Assembly: GCA_002337145.1 (NCBI GenBank)
Contig: DDFK01000002.1
Span: 964,490 to 1,028,489, forward strand
From: Chitinophagaceae bacterium UBA1930
GTDB taxonomy: Bacteria > Bacteroidota > Bacteroidia > Chitinophagales > Chitinophagaceae
DNA length: 64,000 bases
Reading direction: 5' to 3'
In this document: one piece after another, positions 48,778-58,610 of the stretch
Position numbering within the stretch: position 1 is the stretch's first letter
How the letters are laid out: each line of letters starts with the position of its first letter
Position numbers and translations under genes: made by a program
The notes under the pieces: generated by a model
The model's input: only the letters and a program-made list of their open reading frames with translations
Told to the model about the DNA's origin: nothing
Databases searched by the model: none

Positions 48778-50169
48778 CTACTTTATTTTGTTGGCTTCTA
48801 TTTTCCTGCCGTTTTGTAGCAGGTATAGTTTTGTTATTTGCCCATGTTCATCTTTCTCAAACTGAAGTTGTGCATCCACTACTTTCAGGAAAAAGAACAA
48901 TTCGCTTTCTGCAAATACGGGATATGCTTTTTGACCGGTTAGCTGCGTGTACAATTGTCCATTGTCCAATGTCATCGTCACTTCAACGCCTTCCTGTATT
49001 TCATATACACCCACAAGTTTCTGTAATTGCTCTGTAGTAAGTGTTATTTCCTTTCTTGTTTTTGGTACAGGCAACGCTTTATTGTACAGGATGTTCCGGA
49101 TGGTTTTTACAGGCAGTACAGACCCTTCATGGTTTTGCAGCACGATAATCGTTTTGTCGTTGGTAAGTTCCCTTTCAATAAAAGTGGCATAGCCCGGCCA
49201 GCTTCCACCATGATTTACAATCTTGCCAAAATCTGCATTGTTTTCTATCGCCCAGCCAAAGCCATAACTGGTTTTGGTTTTGTTGTTCAACGTAGCAGGT
49301 TCAAATGCCTCATTTATGCTTGCTTGTGGCAACAGTTGATTGGTGTACAATGCCCTGTCCCATTTAAGCAAATCGTTTACAGTTGAGTTCACGCAACCGT
49401 CTCCTACAATGCCATCCAGCCAAATAACTTCCTGGGTTTCCTTCAAGTCATCGGGCAGTACATATTTCTTCAAGCTATCCGAATACACATAGCCAAAGGC
49501 ATAATTGTCAATTTTCTTTGGTTGCAGCCTGCGTGTGTAAACAAAGCTATTGTCCATACGCAATGGCTTAAAGATATTTTTCGACAGGAAATTGGCGTAT
49601 GTTGAACCAGACACTTTTTCTATAACGGAAGCAAGCAATGCATAACCCGTATTGCTGTACTCGTATTTGCTATTGGGCTCAAACAATGCTTTGGGTCGAT
49701 GTTTGGAAAATATGGCAATGATGTCTTTATTGGTCGCAATCTTGCTTTTGTCATACACGCTGTCCATCAAAGCCATGTAATCGGGTAGGCCACCTGTATG
49801 GTGCAGCAGGTGCCTGATGGTCACGCCCTTGTAAAAAGAAAGTTCGGGAATGTATTTGCCAATCTCATCATCTATTGCCAATTTCCCTTTTTGTTTCAAT
49901 AGCATAATACCCATTGCCGTAAACTGTTTGGAAACCGAAGCCAGTTCAAAAATGGAATTTTCGTTCAATGCTTCTTTGGTTGTTTCATTGGCATTGCCGA
50001 AACTATGGCTGTAGATAATTTTGCCTTTTTCTGCAACAAGTATATTGCCGTTTATTCTTTTGTTTGCGTACAGTGCATTAAGCAGGCTGTCAATTTTTTG
50101 TACCCTATTATCCTGTGCAATTGAAAACTGTGCAATTAAAACAAGTAATGCGGTAAGCGTTTGTTTCAT
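48778..50169 (-). CDS. Secreted serine hydrolase, beta-lactamase/DD-peptidase family
   Basis: 463 residues from the ATG at 50,169, with a signal peptide (MKQTLTALLVLIAQFSIAQ). The S-x-x-K motif is in ELASVSKQF (Ser78, Lys81), the Y-x-N in KYEYSNTGY, and the third motif in NHGGSWPG. A C-terminal extension (residues about 360-463) is beta-rich like DUF3471. It is of the class C-like esterase/peptidase group; the substrate is unknown. Confidence 0.85.
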   Translation of the reverse strand: MKQTLTALLVLIAQFSIAQDNRVQKIDSLLNALYANKRINGNILVAEKGKIIYSHSFGNANETTKEALNENSIFELASVSKQFTAMGIMLLKQKGKLAIDDEIGKYIPELSFYKGVTIRHLLHHTGGLPDYMALMDSVYDKSKIATNKDIIAIFSKHRPKALFEPNSKYEYSNTGYALLASVIEKVSGSTYANFLSKNIFKPLRMDNSFVYTRRLQPKKIDNYAFGYVYSDSLKKYVLPDDLKETQEVIWLDGIVGDGCVNSTVNDLLKWDRALYTNQLLPQASINEAFEPATLNNKTKTSYGFGWAIENNADFGKIVNHGGSWPGYATFIERELTNDKTIIVLQNHEGSVLPVKTIRNILYNKALPVPKTRKEITLTTEQLQKLVGVYEIQEGVEVTMTLDNGQLYTQLTGQKAYPVFAESELFFFLKVVDAQLQFEKDEHGQITKLYLLQNGRKIEANKIK

Positions 50170-50284
50170 GCCCAAATATACGCAGGGCATTTTGTAAATG
50201 TTTTGATGAACGTTATTGGTTGCTTTGTTGGCAGCATGAATTTTCTTGTGTTGCAATCCCTCATTGGTTATATAGTTTCATGTC

Positions 50285-50315
50285 ATAAAAAAGCCTGTAA
50301 ACTATTTACAGGCTT
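50285..50315 (-). terminator. Terminator after pyk
   Basis: Minus-strand stem AAAGCCTGTAAA / TTTACAGGCTTT with a short loop and TTTTTTATG. Confidence 0.85.
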
Positions 50316-50336
50316 TCTCTCTTCATTTTATTTCGA

Positions 50337-51833
50337 TTATTCTTCTACCGTTGTAACTTTTAATACATTGGTTGGTAAATGTGCATGTATGGGTGTACTG
50401 CCTGTGTTTACCACTACATCGCCAGGTTTAATAAAACCACGTTCCTTTAAAATATCTATCTGGTCGGCAATGATTTCATCCAGGCTGTTTTCTTCATCAT
50501 AATAAAATGCCCTAACGCCCCAGCTTAAACTTAACTGGTTTACAAGGCTGCGTTTTTTGGTGAAGATGAACAGCGGAGCTTTGGGGCGGTAGCTGCTCAA
50601 TATAAAACCGGTATAACCGCTTTGTGTCATGCCAATCAAAGCCTGTGCACTCAGGTCCTCCGCAATATGGCAGGCATTGTAGCAAACCGCATCGCTTAAA
50701 AAAGAAGGGGAGTGTGCCTGTGGTTTCAGGTCTTCGTCCCTGTTGTAGCGGTACTCGGTACGTTCCACTTCCATAATAATTTTACGCATGGTTTCCACAA
50801 CCAATGCAGGGTGCTTGCCTGTAGCAGTTTCGCCACTCAGCATTACAGCATCTGCACCTTCCAGCACGGCATTGGCCACGTCGGTAATTTCACTACGGTT
50901 GGGCTTCACACGGTCTATCATGCTCTCCATCATTTGTGTGGCCACAATTACGGGCTTTGCACGGTGTATGCATTTGCGTATGATTTCCCTTTGTGCCATG
51001 GGCACTTTCTCTACAGGAAGTTCCACACCCAAATCGCCACGGGCCACCATCACACCATCCGATTCCACTACAATGTTCCTAAGGTCGGCCAGGGCAGATG
51101 GCATTTCTATTTTTGCCATCACTTTTATCTCGCTGCCAATTTCCTTTACTTTCTTTTTCAGGTTGATGATGTCTTCTGCCTTGCGTACAAATGACAGTGC
51201 TACCCAGTCCAGTTTCTGTGCCACAATGAAGTCAAAATCTATCAAATCCTTTTCTGTCATTGCAGGCAAGGAGATAGCGGTATCCGGCAGGTTCAGCCCT
51301 TTTTTGGGAAGTAACGTGCCGCCATAGGTAACCACTACTTTTACATCGCCCTCGGTAGTAATTTCCACTACCACCACTTCCAGCTTGCCATCATCAATCA
51401 TGATCTTGTCGCCAATCTTTACATCGCTATGCAGGTTGGGGTAGGAGAGATAGATCCTTTCTTTTGTACCGATTACTTTTTCTTTTGATGTAAAGGTGAG
51501 GATGTCGCCCGGTGCTATTTCCAACGACCCATTCTCAATTTCGCCCACTCTTAATTTAGGTCCTTGCAAATCGCCCAGTATGGAAATATTGTACGGCTCT
51601 GTTTTATTGATGTTGCGTATATGCTCAATAATCTTTGCCTTGTCTTCATGGCTGCCATGCGAAAAGTTTAAACGGAACACGTTCACGCCGGCCTTTACAA
51701 GGTCCAGCAGCTTCTCGTAGGTATCGCATGCAGGGCCTACTGTTGCTACGATTTTTGTCTTGTGCGACACGTGGTCCAATCCTGCTTCTTTATCCATTTG
51801 CTGGTGCAGGTACTTTGAAATGTTTTTGCTCAT
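50337..51833 (-). CDS. pyk: Pyruvate kinase
   Basis: 498 residues. TKIVATVGPACDTYEKLLDL, VFRLNFSHGSHEDK, VMVARGDLGVELP, and the central MAKIEMPSAL motif carrying the catalytic lysine are typical. It catalyses the last ATP-forming step of glycolysis. The N-terminus has about 25 extra residues before the conserved start. pfkA lies 35 bp upstream, so the two glycolytic genes form an operon. Confidence 0.95.
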   Translation of the reverse strand: MSKNISKYLHQQMDKEAGLDHVSHKTKIVATVGPACDTYEKLLDLVKAGVNVFRLNFSHGSHEDKAKIIEHIRNINKTEPYNISILGDLQGPKLRVGEIENGSLEIAPGDILTFTSKEKVIGTKERIYLSYPNLHSDVKIGDKIMIDDGKLEVVVVEITTEGDVKVVVTYGGTLLPKKGLNLPDTAISLPAMTEKDLIDFDFIVAQKLDWVALSFVRKAEDIINLKKKVKEIGSEIKVMAKIEMPSALADLRNIVVESDGVMVARGDLGVELPVEKVPMAQREIIRKCIHRAKPVIVATQMMESMIDRVKPNRSEITDVANAVLEGADAVMLSGETATGKHPALVVETMRKIIMEVERTEYRYNRDEDLKPQAHSPSFLSDAVCYNACHIAEDLSAQALIGMTQSGYTGFILSSYRPKAPLFIFTKKRSLVNQLSLSWGVRAFYYDEENSLDEIIADQIDILKERGFIKPGDVVVNTGSTPIHAHLPTNVLKVTTVEE

Positions 51834-51868
51834 ATGGTTTCCTGGTTGCTTTTACAATTGATGTTTGC

Positions 51869-52852
51869 CTAGCTCGCTAATATTTTTACAATCTTCATCC
51901 ACTCTTGCCCAATCTTCTGCTTTTCTTTTACTGCTTTGTCCAAAGGTGTGTAATGTATCTTGTTGTTGATAACGCCTACCATAACATTGTTCCTTCCAAT
52001 CAATAAGCTCTCAACGGCATAATAGCCCATGTGGCTTGCAATCAGCCTGTCTTCGCAGCTTGGCGATCCGCCACGTTGTATATGCCCCAATATACATATC
52101 CTGGTATCTGCAGTCGGTATCCTGTCTTTGATGATGCCGGCCAACTTAGTGGCATCGCCAAACTCGCCACCTTCTGCTATCACTACAAGGTTTACCAGTT
52201 TCTTTCTTTTTTCTTTTTCACTTAAAGAGCTTAACAGTTCTTCAATGTCTGTTTTTGTTTCAGGTATCACAATATTCTCTGCACCGGTTGCAATACCGCT
52301 GTGCAGGGCAATATAACCGGCATCACGTCCCATCACTTCCACAATAAACAAACGGTCATGTGCATCCATGGTGTCCCGTATCTTGTCTATGGCCTGCACG
52401 GCTGTGTTTACGGCGGTATCAAAACCAATGGTACTGTCGGTACCAGCTATGTCCTTATCAATGGTACCTGGCAAGCCTATACAGGGTATGTCAAATTCGT
52501 TGCTGAATTTTTGGGCACCTTTAAAGCTGCCATCGCCACCAATAATCACCAACCCGTCAATGCCTCGTTTCTTTAGGTTATAATAGGCTTTCTGGCGGCC
52601 TTCGTGCTCCATGAATTCTTTGCTGCGTGCAGTTTTTAAGATAGTGCCACCACGTTGTATAATGTTGGCCACGCTGCGTCCGGTCATTTCAATAATGTCG
52701 TCTTCAATCATGCCGGCATAACCACGCATTACACCAAAAACACCCAAACCATGATATAATCCTGTGCGTACAACGGCACGTATAGCGGCATTCATGCCAG
52801 GGCTATCGCCACCACTTGTAAGCACACCAATATTGTTCACCTGTTTTTTCAT
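51869..52852 (-). CDS. pfkA: 6-phosphofructokinase
   Basis: 327 residues, the normal length of ATP-dependent bacterial PfkA. GVLTSGGDSPGMNAAIRAVV, GGDGSFKGAQ, GLPGTIDKDIAGTDSTIGFD and VEVMGRDAGYIAL are diagnostic. The GGDGS motif indicates ATP use and not pyrophosphate. It commits sugar to glycolysis and is cotranscribed with pyk. Confidence 0.95.
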   Translation of the reverse strand: MKKQVNNIGVLTSGGDSPGMNAAIRAVVRTGLYHGLGVFGVMRGYAGMIEDDIIEMTGRSVANIIQRGGTILKTARSKEFMEHEGRQKAYYNLKKRGIDGLVIIGGDGSFKGAQKFSNEFDIPCIGLPGTIDKDIAGTDSTIGFDTAVNTAVQAIDKIRDTMDAHDRLFIVEVMGRDAGYIALHSGIATGAENIVIPETKTDIEELLSSLSEKEKRKKLVNLVVIAEGGEFGDATKLAGIIKDRIPTADTRICILGHIQRGGSPSCEDRLIASHMGYYAVESLLIGRNNVMVGVINNKIHYTPLDKAVKEKQKIGQEWMKIVKILAS

Positions 52853-53081
52853 TTCAATAAATTTTTAATACTGCTACCAGTGCTATTAGAAACAGCAACA
52901 AGTAATGGACCTGTTTCGTGGAAACAAGTGTTACAAAGCAATTAAAAAGCAAGCAGCAATCGAAGAGTTGATGGTTTCACCTGCGAAACCGAGTGCCAAT
53001 ATTATAGCATTAAGCGGAAAACTGGAAATTTTTAATTGAACAACTTTTTTAATTGGCTATTTTGAAAGCTGAATTTATACA

Positions 53082-53100
53082 TACAACAGGTTTTGTTGTA
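53082..53100. repeat. Inverted repeat before the epimerase gene
   Basis: TACAACA (53,082-53,088) and TGTTGTA (53,094-53,100), 43 bp before the start codon. The 290-bp gap upstream also holds TGTTTCgtgGAAACA (near 52,913) and GGTTTCacctgcGAAACC (near 52,974). No promoter matching the consensus was seen. Confidence 0.4.
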
Positions 53101-53142
53101 CAAGATGATTTTATTGTTAAACCAAACAGTAGTTAGCTTTTA

Positions 53143-54030
53143 ATGGAAAAGATTTTAATAACAGGTGCAAACGGTTTTCTAGGTCAGCATCTTAGCCTAT
53201 ATCTGGCTGCAAATGGCCATACTGTTTTTGCAAGTGGCAGAGGTGCATGCAAGATTCCCTTGTCAGGAAATTATATATACACACCATTGGAACTAACCAA
53301 TAAAAATGAAGTGCTTGCAGCCGTTCATGCAATAAGGCCTACTGTAATTGTTCATGCAGCAGCTATGAGCAAGCCCGATGATTGCGACAAGGATAGGGAG
53401 CAGTGCATGTTGAATAATGTTGCTGCCACCAGTTATTTGGTAGATGCTGCAAATACTGTGGGAGCAAGTGTTTTGTACGTTTCAACGGATTTTGTTTTTG
53501 GCGAGGGTGGACCGCATAGCGAGGAGGATATACCTGCTCCTTTGAATTTTTATGGAGAAAGTAAATGGATGGCAGAACAATTGGTGAAGGCCAATGCAAA
53601 GCATTATGCCATTATGCGGCCTGTATTTATTTATGGAAAAATATGGGATGGCATAAGACCCACGTTCCTGCATTGGGTAAAGCATAACCTGGAGCAGCAC
53701 AGGCCCATTAAAGTGGTTAGCGATCAGTACCGCACACCAACATATGTAATTGATTTATGTAAAGGCATCGAAACCATGATACGACAAAAAGTGACAGGCG
53801 ATTTTCATTTAGCTGGTAAGGATGTATTGTCGCCCTATGACATGGCAATAACCGTAGCTGATATATTGCAGTTGGATAAAAGCCTGATTGAAAGCGTTAC
53901 TTCTGCAACTTTTCCGGAGCCTGTGAAGCGGGCCAAACAATCGGGATTGAAGATTGATAAAGCCAAACGTGAATTGGGTTATGACCCTGTAAGTTTTGAA
54001 GAAGGAGTAAGAAAAAGTTTTGAGATATAA
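53143..54030 (+). CDS. Extended SDR / RmlD-like NAD-dependent reductase
   Basis: 295 residues. ILITGANGFLGQH is the Rossmann loop, YVSTDFVFGEGG and the catalytic pair in FYGESK (Tyr137, Lys141) follow, and RTPTYVIDLCKGIETMI is typical of dTDP-4-dehydrorhamnose reductases. No rml genes are next to it, so the substrate is uncertain; other nucleotide-sugar epimerases are possible. Confidence 0.75.
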   Translation: MEKILITGANGFLGQHLSLYLAANGHTVFASGRGACKIPLSGNYIYTPLELTNKNEVLAAVHAIRPTVIVHAAAMSKPDDCDKDREQCMLNNVAATSYLVDAANTVGASVLYVSTDFVFGEGGPHSEEDIPAPLNFYGESKWMAEQLVKANAKHYAIMRPVFIYGKIWDGIRPTFLHWVKHNLEQHRPIKVVSDQYRTPTYVIDLCKGIETMIRQKVTGDFHLAGKDVLSPYDMAITVADILQLDKSLIESVTSATFPEPVKRAKQSGLKIDKAKRELGYDPVSFEEGVRKSFEI

Positions 54031-54072
54031 GGCTTATGTAATGAATAAATGTTTCATGTAATAGCATCTATT

Positions 54073-54780
54073 TTATTTCAATACTTCCATCATTTTAGCA
54101 GACAATAGATCTGCCCATTTTTTATATTCCAGCCCGCTGGGGTGTAGGCTGTCACTTGCAATCAGGGCAGTATTCGTTGCGGCCTCTCTTGAAGAAGGCG
54201 TAATGTCTATGTAAACAATATGGTATTGCAATGCTACTTGCTTGTTGATGTTGTTGAACCAATCCAGTTCCTTACTCACCTGTGCTTTGTTGCTGGTTGC
54301 TACAAACGGTGTAGCACTGTAATCGGGAATGGAAACAACAAATACCCTTGCTGTCCTGTTCCCGGCCAATACAATGGCTTGGGTCAATAGCTGGGTAAAA
54401 CGGCTTCTATAGTTGGTAGTGTCATGCGTCTGGTACTGATCGTTGACACCAATCAATAAACTCACGGCATCATAAGGCCCTTGTGGATTTTGTGTATGCA
54501 AGGCATTTAAAAGATTGCTAGTCGTCCAACCGGTAGTAGCAATATATTCAGGGTCATGCATGCGTATGCCTTTTGATCTAAGTTGTGCCACGGTTTGTGC
54601 AGGAAAACGGTCGGTAGCGGCAACGGATTGCCCAATGGTATAGGAATCGCCCAAAGCCAGGTAGCGTTTGGTGCCTGTGTCCGCAATCAGTGTATTGTTT
54701 GAGGTCATGCCAATATTGCTGTCTTTGTTGCAGCCAATAAAACCCAGTCCAAACAATAAGGAAGCAAGAAGTAAGTGCAT
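54073..54780 (-). CDS. SGNH/GDSL-family lipoprotein hydrolase
   Basis: 235 residues. A lipoprotein signal ends in GFIGC. Block I is ALGDSYTIGQSV, block III LLIGVNDQ and block V DSLHPSGLEYKKWADLL, giving the Ser-Asp-His set of SGNH esterases. It probably removes acyl groups from polysaccharide or lipid outside the cytoplasm. Convergent with the epimerase gene. Confidence 0.82.
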   Translation of the reverse strand: MHLLLASLLFGLGFIGCNKDSNIGMTSNNTLIADTGTKRYLALGDSYTIGQSVAATDRFPAQTVAQLRSKGIRMHDPEYIATTGWTTSNLLNALHTQNPQGPYDAVSLLIGVNDQYQTHDTTNYRSRFTQLLTQAIVLAGNRTARVFVVSIPDYSATPFVATSNKAQVSKELDWFNNINKQVALQYHIVYIDITPSSREAATNTALIASDSLHPSGLEYKKWADLLSAKMMEVLK

Positions 54781-54859
54781 GTTGTACAGCTTTGTGGTTA
54801 CGAGTATCTACGAAAAAATAACGCCAAATGTTTGCTTCGGTACGAAAAGCTTTAAATAT

Positions 54860-54867
54860 TACATTTG
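54860..54867 (+). promoter_or_regulatory. Probable -7 element for icd
   Basis: TACATTTG matches TAnnTTTG. A TTTG lies upstream at 54,831, 25 bp away, a longer spacer than usual, so only the -7 is convincing. Confidence 0.4.
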
Positions 54868-54898
54868 CAATTCTTAAAAACAAGTATAAACATAAAAT

Positions 54899-56128
54899 AT
54901 GGCAGCAAAAATCAAAGTGGCCAATCCGGTGGTGGAACTGGATGGCGATGAAATGACAAGGATCATCTGGAAGTTCATCAAAGACAAATTGATCCTTCCT
55001 TACCTGGAATTGGACATTAAATATTATGATCTTGGTATGGAGTACCGCGATGAGACGAATGACCAGGTTACTGTTGATGCTGCCAATGCCATTAAACAAT
55101 ACGGGGTGGGCATTAAATGTGCTACCATTACGCCAGATGAGCAACGTGTGGAAGAATTCAAATTGAAACAAATGTGGAAGAGCCCGAACGGCACTATCCG
55201 CAATATATTAGATGGTACCGTTTTTCGTGAACCAATTGTGTGCAGCAATGTACCCCGTTTGGTACCTAACTGGACTGCTCCCATCTGTATTGGCCGTCAT
55301 GCTTTTGGCGACCAGTACCGTGCAACAGACTTTGTAACAAAAGGCAAAGGAAAGCTGACCGTAAAGTTTGAAGGCGAAGATGGAACAACACAAGAATTTG
55401 AAGTGTTTAACTTTAAAGGTGATGGTGTTGCATTGACCATGTACAATACCGATGAGAGCATTTACGGTTTTGCACGCTCTTGCTTCAACACCGCATTGCA
55501 AAAGAAATGGCCTTTGTATCTTTCTACAAAAAATACCATCCTTAAAAAATATGACGGCCGTTTCAAGGATATTTTTGAAGAAGTGTATCAGAACGAGTTC
55601 AAGGCAAAATATCAAGAGGCTGGTATTACTTACGAGCACCGCTTGATTGATGACATGGTGGCCAGTGCATTGAAATGGAATGGCAATTTTGTTTGGGCAT
55701 GTAAGAACTATGATGGCGATGTACAGAGCGATACGGTAGCACAAGGTTTTGGTAGCCTTGGGTTAATGACTTCTACATTGGTTACGCCAGATGGTAAGAT
55801 CATGGAAGCCGAAGCTGCCCACGGTACGGTTACACGTCACTACAGGGAGCATCAAAAAGGCAAGCCAACTTCTACCAACCCGATAGCATCCATCTTTGCA
55901 TGGACAAGAGGTTTGGAGTTCCGTGGCAAATTGGACAATAACCAAGAACTGATCAACTTCTGCCATGCTTTGGAAGCAGTTTGTGTTGAAACAGTTGAAA
56001 GCGGTAAAATGACCAAGGACCTTGCTGTTTGCATTTATGGCAACAAAGTAAACCATGGCGAACACTATTTGTACACCGAAGAATTTTTGGATGCGTTGGA
56101 TACGAACCTGAAAGCCAAACTTGCTTAA
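54899..56128 (+). CDS. icd: NADP-dependent isocitrate dehydrogenase
   Basis: 409 residues, of the type related to eukaryotic cytosolic IDH. PVVELDGDEMTRIIWKFIKD, NGTIRNILDGTVFREPI, YDGDVQSDTVAQGFGSLGLM and AAHGTVTRHYREHQKG are highly characteristic. It oxidises isocitrate to 2-oxoglutarate in the TCA cycle. Confidence 0.95.
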   Translation: MAAKIKVANPVVELDGDEMTRIIWKFIKDKLILPYLELDIKYYDLGMEYRDETNDQVTVDAANAIKQYGVGIKCATITPDEQRVEEFKLKQMWKSPNGTIRNILDGTVFREPIVCSNVPRLVPNWTAPICIGRHAFGDQYRATDFVTKGKGKLTVKFEGEDGTTQEFEVFNFKGDGVALTMYNTDESIYGFARSCFNTALQKKWPLYLSTKNTILKKYDGRFKDIFEEVYQNEFKAKYQEAGITYEHRLIDDMVASALKWNGNFVWACKNYDGDVQSDTVAQGFGSLGLMTSTLVTPDGKIMEAEAAHGTVTRHYREHQKGKPTSTNPIASIFAWTRGLEFRGKLDNNQELINFCHALEAVCVETVESGKMTKDLAVCIYGNKVNHGEHYLYTEEFLDALDTNLKAKLA

Positions 56129-56135
56129 GAATAAA

Positions 56136-56180
56136 AAAAGAGCGGGCCACTTTTACAAAGTGGCCCGCTCTTTTTTTATT
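56136..56180. terminator. Strong terminator after icd
   Basis: Perfect 15-bp stem AGAGCGGGCCACTTT / AAAGTGGCCCGCTCT with a 3-nt loop, then seven T; an A run on the 5' side allows use from both strands. Confidence 0.92.
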
Positions 56181-56270
56181 AGTTGATTGTCTGATTAAGA
56201 AGGGGGATAAATGGTTTCATTTTCATGTTAGTCTTGTTAGAAGCATGAAAAGCATTTTATACCTCGTTAC

Positions 56271-56987
56271 TTATCCCAATACCATTTTTTTCTTCAACTT
56301 GTTTTTGCCCCAACGGTACTGGTGCGTGGCATATACCAGCTTTGTTGCCAATATGCCCACGCCTGCACCAACTAGCACATCGCTTACATAATGCTTGTTG
56401 TTGAGCACACGTAAAACACCTACCGAACTGGCAATGGTATAAGCCACATAAGGTGTCCACTTATAACGTTGGCCTAGTTCCTCGCTCATAAAAGTAGCGG
56501 CCACAAAAGCCTGTGCCGTATGCCCGGAAGGGAAAGAGTTGTTGCCGGTTTTATCCGGACGCTCCGTATTGATAATCAGTTTTGCAGAAGTTACAATTGC
56601 TGTCATCAATAAGTGGCTCTTTAAGGCAAGTGCAGTACGGTTCGCAAAATCGTTCTTGCATTTCATGCCCATTGCGTCAAACGCATAGGTAAGGGCAACA
56701 GGTGCAAATTGCAAATAGTCATCCACATCTGTTTTGAAGTGCGACATTTCTTCATTCCTTCTTTTGCAGACCTTTGCATCGAAGGATGTCTCGTTGGTTT
56801 GCCATTTAACGCTTGCAATAACGCCTGCTGCAATAAACGCCGACGATGCATATAGTTGCCTTGTCGTAAACCTTTTGTAGTGCCTGGACATGGCCGATGT
56901 GTCAAGGCTTTGTGCATTGATTTGCTGTATGCCCGATAACAGGCAGCAACATGCAATTGAAATGCGTACGGCTAGTTTGGCTTTCAT
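56271..56987 (-). CDS. PAP2-family phosphatase
   Basis: 238 residues with a signal or N-terminal helix and several hydrophobic segments. NTERPDKTGNNSFPSGHTAQ and the later VLNNKHYVSDVLVGAGVG give the three PAP2 phosphatase motifs (RP, PSGH, SR-x5-H-x3-D-like). Members remove phosphate from lipid or undecaprenyl pyrophosphates. Its start overlaps the stop of the upstream PAP2 gene (TAATG). Confidence 0.82.
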   Translation of the reverse strand: MKAKLAVRISIACCCLLSGIQQINAQSLDTSAMSRHYKRFTTRQLYASSAFIAAGVIASVKWQTNETSFDAKVCKRRNEEMSHFKTDVDDYLQFAPVALTYAFDAMGMKCKNDFANRTALALKSHLLMTAIVTSAKLIINTERPDKTGNNSFPSGHTAQAFVAATFMSEELGQRYKWTPYVAYTIASSVGVLRVLNNKHYVSDVLVGAGVGILATKLVYATHQYRWGKNKLKKKMVLG

Positions 56988-57904
56988 TAAATTTTATTTT
57001 TTATGTCAATCAAAACAGGGGCTTTCTTGGTAAGCAGTGTGTGTCGCTTGGTAATTATTTTTGCAGTCAGATAACCAATGCCAATGCCAATTGGATAATC
57101 GCCTGCCCAGTGCACGCCATTGTTTATCATGCTAAAGGCCGACAGTGTCATTAAAGAATAGCCAACCGGTTTGATCCATTTCTTGTCGGGATAATTATCG
57201 GCCAGTATAGTAATGGTAGCCATCAACGTTGCCAAATGGCCCGATGGGAATGCATCGTATTTAGGCTTGTCGTTTTGAAAATCGCCATAAGAGGGGAATG
57301 GTCTCCACCTTCCGTTGCGTTGCGAAAACACCGCTGGGTTTTCCCTACCCGTGGCATACTTTAAGAATTGTGTGCTTATTCCCAATGCAATAAAAGACTC
57401 TGTCAGGTCGCTTGCTGTTTGCAGCGATTTGGGGCGTTTAGCAATAACGCCATCAATTGCCAAACCACCAGCCAGTAATAAACTGGTAAAACCTTGTCCA
57501 AGTGTGTAGAATGCTGTGTTCAGGTTTTCGGGTACTTTAAACAATACGGTTTCTTTATCGCCACCTTTGATGCTCCATAAAACCTTGTTCGATTCTTCTG
57601 GGTGAAGATGGATATTGTCACTGAAATTCCGTACACCATTGTATATATCCTGGTCAAACAGTATGATGGCGGCACTTACTGCACCAAGTATGGCAGTTGT
57701 CTTGATGCTTTTCCTGTTGAACGGAACGGTAAATGTTTTGCCAAGATCGGAAGGGATATTGGTGATAAAAGCAAATTTTTTATGCTTGGGTACAGTAGCT
57801 GTTGCGGTAGTGTCCACATAAACTTTGGCTACGCTGTCAGATTGTCCGTAACTAAGTAGGGGAAACAGGAAACAGCATGCAATCAATTTATTTTTCAAGG
57901 GCAT
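56987..57904 (-). CDS. PAP2-family phosphatase
   Basis: 305 residues with a signal peptide. ATGRENPAVFSQRNG (the RP motif is here REN), FPSGHLATLMATI and GVHWAGDYPIGIGIGY give the PAP2 core; the catalytic His in H-x3-D is present. It lies directly upstream of a second PAP2 gene, so the pair may act on related lipid phosphates or differ in location. Confidence 0.8.
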   Translation of the reverse strand: MPLKNKLIACCFLFPLLSYGQSDSVAKVYVDTTATATVPKHKKFAFITNIPSDLGKTFTVPFNRKSIKTTAILGAVSAAIILFDQDIYNGVRNFSDNIHLHPEESNKVLWSIKGGDKETVLFKVPENLNTAFYTLGQGFTSLLLAGGLAIDGVIAKRPKSLQTASDLTESFIALGISTQFLKYATGRENPAVFSQRNGRWRPFPSYGDFQNDKPKYDAFPSGHLATLMATITILADNYPDKKWIKPVGYSLMTLSAFSMINNGVHWAGDYPIGIGIGYLTAKIITKRHTLLTKKAPVLIDIKNKI

Positions 57905-58157
57905 TTTATTTTAAGGGCGAAAATTAGGATGGGTTTGTTGATATGGGCTTTATTTATGTTTAAATTATGCTTACAATCGTATTAAAGTCAAGCTGATTGG
58001 CAGAAATACGTTCCGGGCAAGTTAAGTAATTATTACGTAATAGGAAAGGATGCATGGGCTGGATGGGGCCATAGGCAACTATTTGAACGGTTTTGACAGC
58101 TACCTGTTTGCTTTTAACTTCATGCCTTTATAGGCGTATAACCCAAATTAAAGTGGT

Positions 58158-58610
58158 ATGAAAAACTTACTGCTAGCTGCTGTTTTTTTGTTGACCGTAT
58201 TGTATGTGCAGGCACAAACTGCCGAAGATTCTGTAAAAGCCACGGTGAACAACATGTTTAAGGCAATGAAGAATGCCGATGCAGGTACTTTGTTGGACTG
58301 CTTTGCGGATAGTGCATTACTGCAGACCATTGCAAGAGATAAGGATGGAAAAACAATTGTACGTACCGAAACCGTTGAGGAGTTTGGTAAACAGGTTGCC
58401 ACTATGCCCAAAGATGCGGGTGACGAAAGGATCAGTTTCGGGTCCATTAAAATTGATGGTGCGATGGCCAGTGTATGGACACCATACAATTTTTATTACA
58501 ATGGAAAGTTCAGCCATTGCGGTGTCAATAATTTTGTATTGGTAAAACTGGGCAACGAGTGGAAGATACAGTACATAATAGATACCAGAAGAAGGACCGG
58601 CTGTAATTAA
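58158..58610 (+). CDS. Secreted NTF2/SnoaL-like protein
   Basis: 150 residues. A signal peptide (MKNLLLAAVFLLTVLYVQAQ) precedes an NTF2-like cone fold: VKATVNNMFKAMKNADAGTL at the start and FVLVKLGNEWKIQYIIDTRR at the end. Such proteins bind or turn over small ligands; the role is unknown. Confidence 0.7.
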   Translation: MKNLLLAAVFLLTVLYVQAQTAEDSVKATVNNMFKAMKNADAGTLLDCFADSALLQTIARDKDGKTIVRTETVEEFGKQVATMPKDAGDERISFGSIKIDGAMASVWTPYNFYYNGKFSHCGVNNFVLVKLGNEWKIQYIIDTRRRTGCN

